From Gammaproteobacteria bacterium (GTDB lineage: Bacteria; Pseudomonadota; Gammaproteobacteria; DSM-16500), in NCBI GenBank assembly GCA_019634835.1, contig JAHCAO010000006.1:1-46297 (forward strand): a stretch of DNA of 46,297 nt, read 5' to 3'. Shown piece after piece: positions 36,178-44,573 of the stretch. Position numbers and translations under genes: made by a program. Below the pieces are notes generated by a model. It did not search any database. It saw only the letters and a list, made by a program, of their open reading frames with translations, and was not told the origin of the DNA. Each line of letters starts with the position of its first letter. Within the stretch, counting starts at the first letter, position 1.

Positions 36178-37185
36178 ATGGATTCATCTCTTACTTTAGT
36201 TATCTTTACTATTGGATTAGCTTTGTTTTTTGATTTTTTAAACGGCTTCCATGATGCAGCTAATTCTATTGCAGCCATGGTTTCAACCCGCTTACTGAAG
36301 CCGCACTGGGCTGTATTGTGGGCAGCATTTTTTAATTTTGTCGCTTTTTTATTTTTTGGGGTACATGTTGCCACTACTATTGGTATAGGATTGGTTGATC
36401 CCAGCGTGATTAATATCTATGTTATTTTGTCTGCTTTGTTAGGCGCCATTTTTTGGAACATATTCACCTGGTATTACGGCTTACCATCCAGCTCTTCACA
36501 CGCACTCATTGGTGGTTTGCTTGGAGCTAGCATTGCTCATGCGGGTCTTCAGCCACTCAAATGGATAGGTATTTTTAAAGTGCTCGCAGCTATTGTTGTC
36601 TCTCCACTACTTGGGATGATAATGGGAATGACACTCATGGTATTAACAGCGCGTATTTTTTTCTATTCTATGCCAAACAAAGTAGAAAGCTGGTTTCATA
36701 AACTGCAGTTTCTCTCTTCTGCATTTATTAGTTTAGGCCATGGTAGCAATGATGCACAAAAAACAATGGGGATTATTGCAATGCTACTTTACTCATCACA
36801 GATGATAGAGGGGCATTTTTATGTGCCATTTTGGGTTGTCATTTCATGTAATTTTGTCATTGCGCTTGGAACCATCTTTGGCGGCTGGCGCATTGTTAAA
36901 ACAATGGGAATGCGAATCACAAAGCTAAGGCCTGTTAGCGGGTTCTGCTCTGATACTGCCAGCGCGACCACTTTGGCCTTAGCGACTGCATTAGGTATCC
37001 CTGTCTCCACCACTCATACTGTCACAGGCGCGATTATCGGTGTTGGTTCACTCAATGGATTTTCTGCTGTGCGTTGGGGCGTGGCAAAAAACATTGTCTG
37101 GGCCTGGATACTCACCATTCCAGCGGCGGGTTGTGTCGCTGCAATTGTTTGGGGCATCGTACATTTTTTATATCAGATACCGTGA
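36178..37185 (+). CDS. pit: PiT-family inorganic phosphate transporter
   Basis: I start at the ATG at 36178, just after the DUF47 stop; a GTG at 36157 lies within DUF47. The 335-residue protein has about ten transmembrane helices and the duplicated PiT signatures: GFHDAANSIA (first) and GLPSSSSHALIGGLLGA, then SLGHGSNDAQKTMGII and GIPVSTTHTVTGAIIGVG. It imports metal-phosphate with proton or sodium coupling. The length is typical of the short bacterial PiT group (about 330-340) rather than PitA of E. coli (~500). The four-gene order regulator-kinase-DUF47-PiT is unusual. Confidence 0.94.
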   Translation: MDSSLTLVIFTIGLALFFDFLNGFHDAANSIAAMVSTRLLKPHWAVLWAAFFNFVAFLFFGVHVATTIGIGLVDPSVINIYVILSALLGAIFWNIFTWYYGLPSSSSHALIGGLLGASIAHAGLQPLKWIGIFKVLAAIVVSPLLGMIMGMTLMVLTARIFFYSMPNKVESWFHKLQFLSSAFISLGHGSNDAQKTMGIIAMLLYSSQMIEGHFYVPFWVVISCNFVIALGTIFGGWRIVKTMGMRITKLRPVSGFCSDTASATTLALATALGIPVSTTHTVTGAIIGVGSLNGFSAVRWGVAKNIVWAWILTIPAAGCVAAIVWGIVHFLYQIP

Positions 37186-37202
37186 CTACCCCCGTGAACG
37201 TT

Positions 37203-37266
37203 ACCTTTCGTTTTTTGAGGCCCGATAGCTACCCCACAAAATAAAAGGGGCAGATCTATTTAGATA
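37203..37266. repeat. Palindromic repeat fragment between convergent genes
   Basis: GATAGCTACCCC (37224-37235) pairs with GGGGCAG..CTATT (37247-37260) with one mismatch and a 2-nt bulge, so the 100-bp gap between pit and the L,D-transpeptidase holds a hairpin. The 13-nt CCGATAGCTACCC is shared with the right arm of the element at 13306-13437. GGCAGA...AGATACC (37249-37266) resembles one arm of the palindrome at 45063-45133. The piece is probably a relic of both repeat families. Confidence 0.45.
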
Positions 37267-37284
37267 CCACTATAAACGTTTCCT

Positions 37285-37836
37285 TTATGAATAAGGTTTA
37301 ACAATGATTTTAGTGCCGCGATAATGATTTGTTATATTAGGGCCCTCAACAAAATGATACCTTAACCATTTTGCATCGTTTACATGAACACGAACACAAC
37401 CGTGACTTACATTATCGAATTGAATATCTGACGATCCATGCAACGCTTGACCACCATTAAAATACATACAATAAGGCATGGGAGAACCAGCATATTTATT
37501 TGAAACGCAACTACTATTGCCCAAAGAATAAATCCGAAAACTACCTGTTTTTGTACGGCACGAATTTTCTGAATCCTCACATTGCTCTGCACCAGCAGTC
37601 GCAATACCCCAGCGAATTAGTTTACCTGTTTGATTATAAGCACCCCACAGATGATCCATTGGATAAACAACAATAACTTTTTCACCATAATTCTCAATAT
37701 ACTCAGGAAGAGGAGCACCCTCAGTGGCAAATGGAGAACCGCTTATTTCATATGCTTGAGCATATAAACACGGTGAAATAAAAAAAATTAATAAAGCTCG
37801 ATATATCACAGAGTAACTTATATTTTGCAAAGTCAT
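37285..37836 (-). CDS. L,D-transpeptidase (YkuD domain)
   Basis: This is a 183-residue exported protein. A signal peptide spans about 1-27 (cleavage near AQA-Y). The YkuD domain shows KVIVVYPMDHLWGAY, then HGSSDIQ and the catalytic SHGCVRVHVND with Cys near residue 147. Such enzymes make 3-3 cross-links in peptidoglycan or attach lipoproteins. Two further cysteines (CEDSENSC region) may form a disulfide near the active site. It is small, without LysM domain, so its anchorage is unclear. It forms a minus-strand cluster of envelope enzymes with the genes upstream. Confidence 0.92.
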   Translation of the reverse strand: MTLQNISYSVIYRALLIFFISPCLYAQAYEISGSPFATEGAPLPEYIENYGEKVIVVYPMDHLWGAYNQTGKLIRWGIATAGAEQCEDSENSCRTKTGSFRIYSLGNSSCVSNKYAGSPMPYCMYFNGGQALHGSSDIQFDNVSHGCVRVHVNDAKWLRYHFVEGPNITNHYRGTKIIVKPYS

Positions 37837-37884
37837 CCCCCTTTGTTAGGCAAGAGTCTGCGAGAGCAAAACCCAATCAAGGAG

Positions 37885-37950
37885 AAGTGTGTTTTGCGGT
37901 GAAGGGTGAAGGAAAAATACCTGCCTCCTTTTGCTACAAAAAATAGGCAC
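37885..37950 (+). repeat. Dispersed repeat family A, copy 2
   Basis: The 24-nt core 37895-37918 (GGTGAAGGAAAAAT included) matches copy 1 at 5418-5441 with two mismatches; the 30 nt after it also align at lower identity. In both copies AAGGA pairs with TCCTT, and a small helix (CTA/TAG here) has different bases at the same place, which hints at conserved structure. It lies between the stop of the Sel1 gene and the L,D-transpeptidase start. Confidence 0.6.
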
Positions 37951-37981
37951 CTGAATGAACAATGCTTGAGTGGATTGTGTC

Positions 37982-38746
37982 CTATATTGGGGTCAAACGT
38001 TCAATCAGTTTGATTGCACAGGGAGTGACTATTGCTTGGGCCTTTTTGTCAGCTTCTGTTATAGGTCTATTATCTAATGCTTTTTTCAACCACATAATTG
38101 CTTTATCTTTATCTTTTGGCATGGAAATGCCATACGCATACCTAGCACCTATTGCATACTGCGCAAATGGGAACCCTTTTAAAGCTGCTTTACGATAAAG
38201 TTCTGTTGCCTTACTTCTATCTTGTTGAGTACCTATGCCATTATCATAATCTATAGCGAGCTTCAATTTGGCATGCGCACTTCCTAAAATATTCGCTTTA
38301 AAGTGAGTTAAATAAAAATCTACTTTCATTTTTGACGCATCATGAGAATCTACTGGTGAAATAAACCGACCGGCCATTTTATCCAATATGGTTGTGCAAA
38401 GCTGCATACTATGTATATAGGCTGCTTCACCCTCATTCAGCGCTACTCTTGGGACATAGGTACATTGACCCGATTTGATTAGTGAAACAAGCCGAGGATC
38501 ATCATCAATAGCCAATGGCGGATCCTGCTGCTGACAATGATAATAACCTTGGACAGCACAATCTTTAGGAGTACAACGGTTGTTTTCAGCTGTTCTGGGA
38601 GAAGGCCAGCACTGGCTGCACGCAGGATCCCATTGACCATTTGTATAGAGACCTACTGCTTCCTCAGCCCAGATGGAAGGAGTGATAAAATACAAACTCA
38701 ACATCAAAAAAGCCATCCTTGAGATATGAGACATTTCCGTGTCCAT
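37982..38746 (-). CDS. Exported Sel1-repeat protein with Cys-rich N-terminus
   Basis: This is a 254-residue secreted protein. A signal peptide at about 5-27 (AFLMLSLYFITPSIW, cleavage near WAE) is followed by a Cys-rich region with CSQCW, CTPKDC and YHCQQQ, probably disulfide-linked. From about 165 two Sel1-like repeats follow, including AKLKLAIDYDNGIGTQQD and AQYAIGARYAYGISMPKDKD. These repeats mediate protein contacts; in Legionella, Sel1 proteins (LpnE, EnhC) affect host entry. The function here is unknown. The start may be 38746 or the ATG four codons later at 38734. A plus-strand frame overlapping its end is antisense. Confidence 0.82.
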   Translation of the reverse strand: MDTEMSHISRMAFLMLSLYFITPSIWAEEAVGLYTNGQWDPACSQCWPSPRTAENNRCTPKDCAVQGYYHCQQQDPPLAIDDDPRLVSLIKSGQCTYVPRVALNEGEAAYIHSMQLCTTILDKMAGRFISPVDSHDASKMKVDFYLTHFKANILGSAHAKLKLAIDYDNGIGTQQDRSKATELYRKAALKGFPFAQYAIGARYAYGISMPKDKDKAIMWLKKALDNRPITEADKKAQAIVTPCAIKLIERLTPI

Positions 38747-38909
38747 CCTATTAATAAAAGTATCAGCAATTCCGCTGTAAAAGCATCATTGAAAAATTAT
38801 AACAAAATAAAATGAAAACGACATTAATGTTAACGTTCAGGAATCCCGTTATGTATGTTTAAACTTAATCATACATAGCAGAATCCCTGATTGATTAGGC
38901 TAAACACTA

Positions 38910-39689
38910 TCATGCAGCAAAAGATTTTCTTTGTACCGCATTACTTTCTTTAGGTTGACCGAGATTCTCAATTGTCAAGCTATTTAACATTGCCTGAACA
39001 TTGTTAATAATAGGTTTTAGTGTACTATTGGACTGTCTAAACTTAGAAAAAATTAAACTCTGATAATAATTATCTTCATACGTTGAAATATCTTTCAATG
39101 CTTTATTGAGGCGCTCTCGTGTCTCATTAAACATTTCACAGTAACTAGTTTTTTTATCAATAGCGTTTATAATTTTAGCACATTCATCATTAAAGATTGT
39201 TACTCTAGATTGTTTATTACCAGAATATCGATTGATGACTTTTTGAATCTCTGAAATACGCTTCACCAGCTCTTTCTTAACTTCTACATTAGGATAAATT
39301 GTATCCCACACAAATTTCTCTACACCATCAGAAAGTGAACACTTCTTATCCATAAATTTTTTAAAATCATCCTTGTTAACTTCAAACTCACTATTTTTGT
39401 TAGGCACTTCTTTAAATCTACTGTGATATCCCTCAAGAAAACAAATTTTTTGTATATTTTCAAAAAATGCATCGCATACTTGTTTGAAGTGATCATCCGC
39501 TATTTTATTTTCTTTGAAAAATGTTTCTATGTCCCTCAAATTGTTTTTCATGTACTCGACTAACAGATCTGCAAAAAATCGATTAACTTTTGCATCGAAT
39601 AACTTTTTAAGCTGAGAGATACGCTCCTCATCCATCATCTTCTTATCTATAAAACTTTTAAACTCTTCTTGAATGTCTTTGCGTAGCAT
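38910..39689 (-). CDS. Unknown helical cytoplasmic or secreted protein
   Basis: This 259-residue product has no signal peptide or transmembrane segment. It is strongly charged and predicted to be almost all helix, with coiled-coil-like runs such as EEFKSFIDKKMMDEERISQL and KELVKRISEIQKVINRYSG. It opens MLRKDIQEEF and ends NAVQRKSFAA, a small-residue terminus. I do not recognise a family. It has 90 bp of AT-rich upstream sequence, including a small hairpin at about 39703-39722 and TATAAA-like boxes. As an isolated, charged, helical protein near exported genes it is an effector candidate, but that is only a guess. Confidence 0.7.
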   Translation of the reverse strand: MLRKDIQEEFKSFIDKKMMDEERISQLKKLFDAKVNRFFADLLVEYMKNNLRDIETFFKENKIADDHFKQVCDAFFENIQKICFLEGYHSRFKEVPNKNSEFEVNKDDFKKFMDKKCSLSDGVEKFVWDTIYPNVEVKKELVKRISEIQKVINRYSGNKQSRVTIFNDECAKIINAIDKKTSYCEMFNETRERLNKALKDISTYEDNYYQSLIFSKFRQSNSTLKPIINNVQAMLNSLTIENLGQPKESNAVQRKSFAA

Positions 39690-39779
39690 TTTTCTAACCC
39701 TCGTCTATTTATAAACGAGTATGATTTTACTCAGCCATGACTAACACAAAGATGGCCAGAAAATTACAATTTTGTCATT

Positions 39780-41006
39780 TTATAAAGATAAATGGCTACT
39801 TATTTTGTTGAATCCGTAAGCTAATTTCCACTCTCTCTTCCCATCCAATGGATAATAATAGGTAACAAAATCATTTAGTTGGAATGGATCCAGTGAATAC
39901 GAATAAATCTTAAACCCTGGATTACTACCAAAAATAGGACTAACCGAAGGAACCCCTATCATCGGTACCTCTTCTGCGTTCTTCAACGTTAATATCTGGA
40001 ACCAGTCAGTATGCAGATGTCCCGCAAAAATACCAGCAATCTGCGGGGCAAATTGCTCAATTTCAGCTTGAAATTGCTGTATGTACTTTGGTTTCCATAA
40101 AGTAACTAATCTAAATAAACGCATACGCAAAGTGGCATAAATATCAATGCCTTCAGGAATATGCATTGCAATCAATACCTTTTGTTTATTTTCCTTAGCC
40201 ACTTTTAATTGTGCATGTAGCCACATCAATTCTTGGTTTGCAATGGTATCTATATTTTTCCCTTTTGCTTTATAAGAAAAAATATTACTATTCAGTACAA
40301 TCAAACGAATACTCGGCTGACTAGATAATAGAACAGAATAATATCCTGCACGAGCAAACATTCCCTGCATAACCCTTTGATCCGGCTTATTTTTAATTAA
40401 CGTTGACCATAACACAGCCGTATCTTTAAAAAATTGGCTATCCGCATTCGTGACATAATTTCCCTGATAGGAATCATTATTACCAACAACAGCATAAACA
40501 TCCGTTGAAGGAAATGTTTTTATTAATTGATTGGTTAAAAACGCTAATGTCTTATGTACAAAAGAATAATAACCTCCTACTGTTTTATCACCTGAATAGT
40601 CTTTGTAGTGCTTGCGGAATTGGTGTCCTAAAAAATCACCTAAAATTAAAACAAATTTTGCATGGCTAGTATCAGCCGCTTGCCTAGCAGCAGATAATAA
40701 AGATGCTAACAATATATAATTTGAATCTTGTAGATATTTTGGAGCATTCGTATCGTATTCAGTCAATAGATTTTCCCATTGGTCAGGTGAAGCATTGCGT
40801 AATTTTTTAATAAGCGGGCATGGTGTAGCATTTTTGCAACTAAGATAAGGATCAAAATGAATATCTGATATAGTAATGAAACGAATTTCCTTGCTCGTGT
40901 TAGAGGATGTAGTAGTTGTTTTAGCAAACAACACCGCGTTAACATTAAAAAAAATAAATATAGCTAAGCTTAAGATAGAAAAAAAATGACGCATTTCAAT
41001 GATCAT
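39780..41006 (-). CDS. Exported acid sphingomyelinase-like metallophosphoesterase
   Basis: The 408-residue protein has a signal peptide (hydrophobic core about 8-27, cleavage near LFA-K) and the calcineurin-like metallophosphoesterase motifs in order: ITISDIHFDPYL, LGDFLGHQF, AVVGNNDSYQGN, IAMHIPEG and IFAGHLHTDWF. Together they form a two-metal site. The order and spacing, with the paired cysteines in SCKNATPC, resemble acid sphingomyelinase-like phosphodiesterases, mostly found in eukaryotes. It could act on a phospholipid or nucleotide in the periplasm or outside the cell. An ATG at 41006 with CAGGGT upstream is chosen over a later one at 40994. Confidence 0.9.
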   Translation of the reverse strand: MIIEMRHFFSILSLAIFIFFNVNAVLFAKTTTTSSNTSKEIRFITISDIHFDPYLSCKNATPCPLIKKLRNASPDQWENLLTEYDTNAPKYLQDSNYILLASLLSAARQAADTSHAKFVLILGDFLGHQFRKHYKDYSGDKTVGGYYSFVHKTLAFLTNQLIKTFPSTDVYAVVGNNDSYQGNYVTNADSQFFKDTAVLWSTLIKNKPDQRVMQGMFARAGYYSVLLSSQPSIRLIVLNSNIFSYKAKGKNIDTIANQELMWLHAQLKVAKENKQKVLIAMHIPEGIDIYATLRMRLFRLVTLWKPKYIQQFQAEIEQFAPQIAGIFAGHLHTDWFQILTLKNAEEVPMIGVPSVSPIFGSNPGFKIYSYSLDPFQLNDFVTYYYPLDGKREWKLAYGFNKISSHLSL

Positions 41007-41019
41007 AAATACCCTGCCT

Positions 41020-41760
41020 TTATTTCACATCAAAACTAAAATAACTATCAGGATATGGTTCTTCTTTCAACGTGAAATGCCACCATTCATATGTATACGG
41101 TTCAAATCCATGCTCCAGCATGATTTGACGTAACCGTATACGATTTTGATATGCTATACCATGGATGTTGTTACTAAAGGCATGCGCTACTTTATCAAGA
41201 CAATCAAAACCTGTGCCCATATCAATGGAATTATCACGAAACCGCTGCATATAGGGAGCTGTACACGCAACCAGTTTCTGACCTTTGTAATATTTTGCTT
41301 GTAGGGGAGCAGGCATGGGAACAATAGTTAAATCTACCGTACTCCCACGACTATGACCTGATTTTTTTGCCACATATCCTAATCGAAAAACATCCGCCTT
41401 ATTGATATGTGGATAAAACTCTTGCTTCATTTCTTGATGAACTGACTCCTTACTCCATGCAATAAAATCAGTCACTGCTGTTGTCGGGCGGTAACAATCA
41501 TATACTTTTAATGACAACGACGAATGAAGCAATTTTTTTTGTATCGCTACTAATGCATCAGCAGCGGGTTTTGTCAAAATGCAAACATCTGACCCATAGC
41601 CTTTCACTGGACGACCGATAAAATTGTGGTATCCAGCATAGCGCATTTCTTGCAAAATAGTGGGATCCACTTCACTTAAATAAACAAATCCTTGTGGTAA
41701 TGCATAAGCCAAGTCTATCAATAAGAAAAATAACCCTAAGTAGCACCAAGTTTTCACCAT
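41020..41760 (-). CDS. VanX/DdpX-type D-alanyl-D-alanine dipeptidase
   Basis: The 246-residue protein belongs to peptidase family M15D. A signal peptide (about 1-20, cleavage near AYA-L) makes it exported, unlike cytoplasmic VanX. The zinc site is visible in SGHSRGSTVDLTIVP (His and Asp, near 135) and YEWWHFTL (His near 229, Glu catalytic), with KVYDCYRP earlier. It cuts D-Ala-D-Ala, or the D-Ala of peptidoglycan stems. It sits 31 bp downstream of namZ and 13 bp upstream of the phosphoesterase gene. An envelope remodelling role seems likely; glycopeptide resistance is unlikely since no vanHA genes are present. Confidence 0.92.
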   Translation of the reverse strand: MVKTWCYLGLFFLLIDLAYALPQGFVYLSEVDPTILQEMRYAGYHNFIGRPVKGYGSDVCILTKPAADALVAIQKKLLHSSLSLKVYDCYRPTTAVTDFIAWSKESVHQEMKQEFYPHINKADVFRLGYVAKKSGHSRGSTVDLTIVPMPAPLQAKYYKGQKLVACTAPYMQRFRDNSIDMGTGFDCLDKVAHAFSNNIHGIAYQNRIRLRQIMLEHGFEPYTYEWWHFTLKEEPYPDSYFSFDVK

Positions 41761-41791
41761 CTTAATCCCTAAACTAGGCCAAAATTAATTA

Positions 41792-42976
41792 TTATTCAAA
41801 ATCCGGATAAATTAAATACTTCTTACGTATTTTCTTAAAGTTGCTTAATGCTGGCTCCCAACTTTTTCTAATCTCTTCTTCACTCATACCAGCTTGAATT
41901 TGAGCTGCCAAGCTTTTTTTACTGGCTTCACTTTTAAATACAGGAAAAAATTTATTTTTATCAGGATAAGCCTGATAAGCTTGAATAAAATATTTTATTT
42001 GTAGTTTACTATTAATTAATTTTAACACTTCCGTTTTAGTTCCAGCCAGGTTCCAGCCATGCACCACCTCATTATGATAAAGCGGGTTTCCTGCGCCTTC
42101 TCTTGCCAAAGGAATAAATGTAAATTCTGTAAAAATTTTTGGATGGCCAAAAATTTGAAATGGCTTATCTGTTCCTCGTCCTACGCTAATAATAGTCCCT
42201 TCCATCAATCCTATTGATGGATATAAATAAATAGATTGTATACTAGGTAAATTGGGAGACGGCTTGATGGGCGGTTCGTATAAACTTTTATGTGTATAAT
42301 TGACATTAGGAATAATCGTCAGCTGCAAATGACTCGCTCTTGACTTAGGTGTCACCGCTAACCACTGCTCTCCTACTAACATCTTGGCATATTCACCCAT
42401 TGTCATGCCATACACAATAGGGATAGGTTGAAGGCCGGTAAAAGATTTAGAGTTAAGTACAGGGCCATCCACATAAAATCCATTGGGATTAGGCCGATCA
42501 AGTATGACGAGTGGTTTGTCATTTTCAATTGCTGCTTCCATTAAACGCTGCAATGACGAAATGAAAGTATAAAAACGAACACCTACATCTTGAATATCAA
42601 ATAATAGAATATCAACATTTTCTAAATCGCTTGCCGATGGTTTAACCTTTTTTCCATACAAAGAAATAATAGGAATACTGGTGTTAGGATCAATAGAATT
42701 TTCAATCTTATCGCCATCGTCCGCATTACCACGAAATCCATGCTCAGGCACAAATATTTTTGTTACGCTAATCTCATGCTTTCGCAAAACATCTACCAGA
42801 TGAGTTTTTCCTACTAATGAAGACTGATTAACAAAAAGACCAACGCGTTTACCTTGCAAAATAGGAAAGTACAAATCTGTTTGCTCAGCTCCGGGTTGAA
42901 TCCATTGTTTCTCATATGATCCACATAAAAACACGATGAAGAAAAATATAAAGAGTGTGAAAAATTTATTTTTCAT
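41792..42976 (-). CDS. namZ: NamZ-like exo-beta-N-acetylmuramidase (DUF1343)
   Basis: DUF1343 proteins cleave MurNAc from the non-reducing ends of peptidoglycan fragments. The 394-residue protein has a hydrophobic export signal (about 4-19, without a perfect lipobox despite the Cys) and the family blocks GKRVGLFVNQSSLVG, FVPEHGFRGNADDG, LFDIQDVGVRFYTFISSL, LDRPNPNGFYVDGP and YPSIGLMEGTIISVGRGT. B. subtilis namZ (ybbC) lies in a muramic-acid operon with ybbE, a beta-lactamase-fold gene; here such a hydrolase is directly upstream. The pair suggests external or periplasmic muropeptide digestion. The length is in the family range. Confidence 0.92.
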   Translation of the reverse strand: MKNKFFTLFIFFFIVFLCGSYEKQWIQPGAEQTDLYFPILQGKRVGLFVNQSSLVGKTHLVDVLRKHEISVTKIFVPEHGFRGNADDGDKIENSIDPNTSIPIISLYGKKVKPSASDLENVDILLFDIQDVGVRFYTFISSLQRLMEAAIENDKPLVILDRPNPNGFYVDGPVLNSKSFTGLQPIPIVYGMTMGEYAKMLVGEQWLAVTPKSRASHLQLTIIPNVNYTHKSLYEPPIKPSPNLPSIQSIYLYPSIGLMEGTIISVGRGTDKPFQIFGHPKIFTEFTFIPLAREGAGNPLYHNEVVHGWNLAGTKTEVLKLINSKLQIKYFIQAYQAYPDKNKFFPVFKSEASKKSLAAQIQAGMSEEEIRKSWEPALSNFKKIRKKYLIYPDFE

Positions 42977-42998
42977 CTCATTTTTCCTTTACTAAAGT

Positions 42999-43075
42999 AC
43001 ATAACAAGTTTTTTTTCTGTAAAAGAAAAAGCATATTTTTCTTCACCATTCACCGCAAAAAAACTTGTTATGTAT
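42999..43075 (-). repeat. Dispersed repeat family A, copy 3, inside a perfect palindrome
   Basis: Arms 42999-43016 and 43058-43075 are perfectly complementary over 18 bp (ACATAACAAGTTTTTTT end). Nested inside is another helix, AAGAAAAA/TTTTTCTT. On the minus strand 43058-43036 carries the same core as copies 1 and 2 (GCGGTGAATGGTGAAG). It separates the beta-lactamase-like stop from the namZ start. Confidence 0.65.
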
Positions 43076-43082
43076 TTCTTTA

Positions 43083-44393
43083 CTACTTATTAATTATTGT
43101 ATAAGCGCGACTAAGCTCGCCCTTACCTGTATTATTGAAATTGAAAGAAGCAACATCGACCAAGCTAGCAGATACAATATTAGCAATGGTGCGCCTATCT
43201 TGAGCGAGCTGATTATTGATTGCTGGAGAAGGATGTGCACGGCTAGTCAGTATCACTATCCATGTCTGTGTAACAGGATCTATCCATAATGATGTACCTG
43301 TCCATCCTGTATGACCAAATGATTGTGTAGGAAGTAAAACACCACGGTTAGAATAAGATGAATCAATATCCCAACCTAATCCACGTACGTCCACCATACT
43401 ATCCGGTGTTTGCGCCGTAGTCATTTTTGTAATGGAAAGCGGCCCAAGAAAATAGTCTAATTTATTATTCTTATCACGAAGTACATGAGGAAGCTTTCCG
43501 CCATCTAACAAAGATTGCGCATAAATACCCAAATCTTTTGCATCTGAAAATACACCAGCGTTTCCTGATATTCCACCTATCGAATAAGCTATTGGATCGT
43601 GCACTTGTCCCCACCGCAATTTTTTATTAATTAATTCCGTTGGAGCAATACGCTCACGTAATTTCTCTGATGGAGTAAAAAAGGTATTCTTCATCCCAAG
43701 TGGTTTGAAAATATGATTTTGAGCATAATGATCGATACGTTCTTTTGAAATCATTTCAACAAGATGTGCCAACACGATAAAATTTAAATCGCTATATAAA
43801 AATTTACTTCCAGGCGAATGCAAAAGTTTTAACTGCTCTATTTTTTTTATTACTGCATGACTAGTTGATTTTTTTGTTGGGTTCGCAACATCTAACGGTA
43901 ATCCAGAAGTATGTGTCAACAATTCACGTATCGTAACAGATTGCTTGCCTTGCTTGGCGAATGCAGGCCAATACTGACTCACAGGAGCATCGAGATCTAT
44001 TCGTCCTTGCTCAACAAGTTGCATGATCGCTGGAGTGGTCACAACAATCTTAGTCAAGGAAGCAATATCAAAAATAGTATCAAACCGCATAGGAGCAATA
44101 TTAGGCACAATACGGCGATTGCCCAATACTCCTCGGTAAATAATTTGTCCGCGATGGCCAATTAAAATAACTGCGCCAGGATAATCCCCTCTTGCAATGG
44201 ATTTTTCTACTACAGGCGCAATGTTTTTTAGCAAATCAGTTCGCACTCCGCTTGCATTAGCAATAACTATCTCATGCGCACCAGCAGGAAAATGCCTTGT
44301 TTGGCTATAAGATTTTCCAAACAAAATCAATCCTGTGAGCAATAAGAAAATAATAGATTTAGATGATTTAGATGAAAATATTGATTTTAACAT
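43083..44393 (-). CDS. Exported serine beta-lactamase-fold hydrolase (class C/PBP4* type)
   Basis: This is a 436-residue protein with a signal peptide (about 11-31, cleavage near SYS-Q). The serine hydrolase motifs are DIASLTKIVVT (SxxK, near 111-114), YSDLNFIVL (YxN) and SFGHTGWTGTSLW (HTG in place of KTG). This is the Beta-lactamase (S12) family, which includes carboxypeptidases, esterases and YbbE/AmlC-like proteins. Next to NamZ it probably acts on muropeptides rather than on antibiotics. It is the first gene of the minus-strand block that continues to namZ, vanX-like and the phosphoesterase. Confidence 0.92.
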   Translation of the reverse strand: MLKSIFSSKSSKSIIFLLLTGLILFGKSYSQTRHFPAGAHEIVIANASGVRTDLLKNIAPVVEKSIARGDYPGAVILIGHRGQIIYRGVLGNRRIVPNIAPMRFDTIFDIASLTKIVVTTPAIMQLVEQGRIDLDAPVSQYWPAFAKQGKQSVTIRELLTHTSGLPLDVANPTKKSTSHAVIKKIEQLKLLHSPGSKFLYSDLNFIVLAHLVEMISKERIDHYAQNHIFKPLGMKNTFFTPSEKLRERIAPTELINKKLRWGQVHDPIAYSIGGISGNAGVFSDAKDLGIYAQSLLDGGKLPHVLRDKNNKLDYFLGPLSITKMTTAQTPDSMVDVRGLGWDIDSSYSNRGVLLPTQSFGHTGWTGTSLWIDPVTQTWIVILTSRAHPSPAINNQLAQDRRTIANIVSASLVDVASFNFNNTGKGELSRAYTIINK

Positions 44394-44517
44394 TATAATG
44401 CACGATTAATTAATTATTGAATAAAATTTATACTGCTAAATCATACCATCTGAGCAGGAAATATACAAGTTATAGATGCCCGTGAAGTGATGAGAATAAC
44501 GAGAAATAAATTTGACA

Positions 44518-44548
44518 AAAAGACCCATCCTTTAGAAGTTCGAGTCTT
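44518..44548 (-). terminator. Intrinsic-type terminator of hsp20
   Basis: On the minus strand AAGACTC pairs with GGGTCTT (one G-U) and a short T-run follows, 25 nt after the hsp20 stop. The pairing works only in RNA of this strand. A loop section looks like a tRNA T-arm (TTCGAGT) but no tRNA fits. Confidence 0.5.
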
Positions 44549-44573
44549 CACAGCACCACATAACGACTTAATT

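Noticed and set aside
41020..41760. VanX-type gene as vancomycin resistance
   Set aside because: No vanH, vanA or vanRS genes are present, the host is Gram-negative, and this protein is exported; cell-wall turnover is a better reading.
44515..44560. T-arm-like TTCGAGT with a following ACCA, suggesting a tRNA 3' end
   Set aside because: The stem is only 4 bp, no acceptor, D or anticodon arm can be drawn upstream, and the sequence is explained by the hsp20 terminator hairpin.
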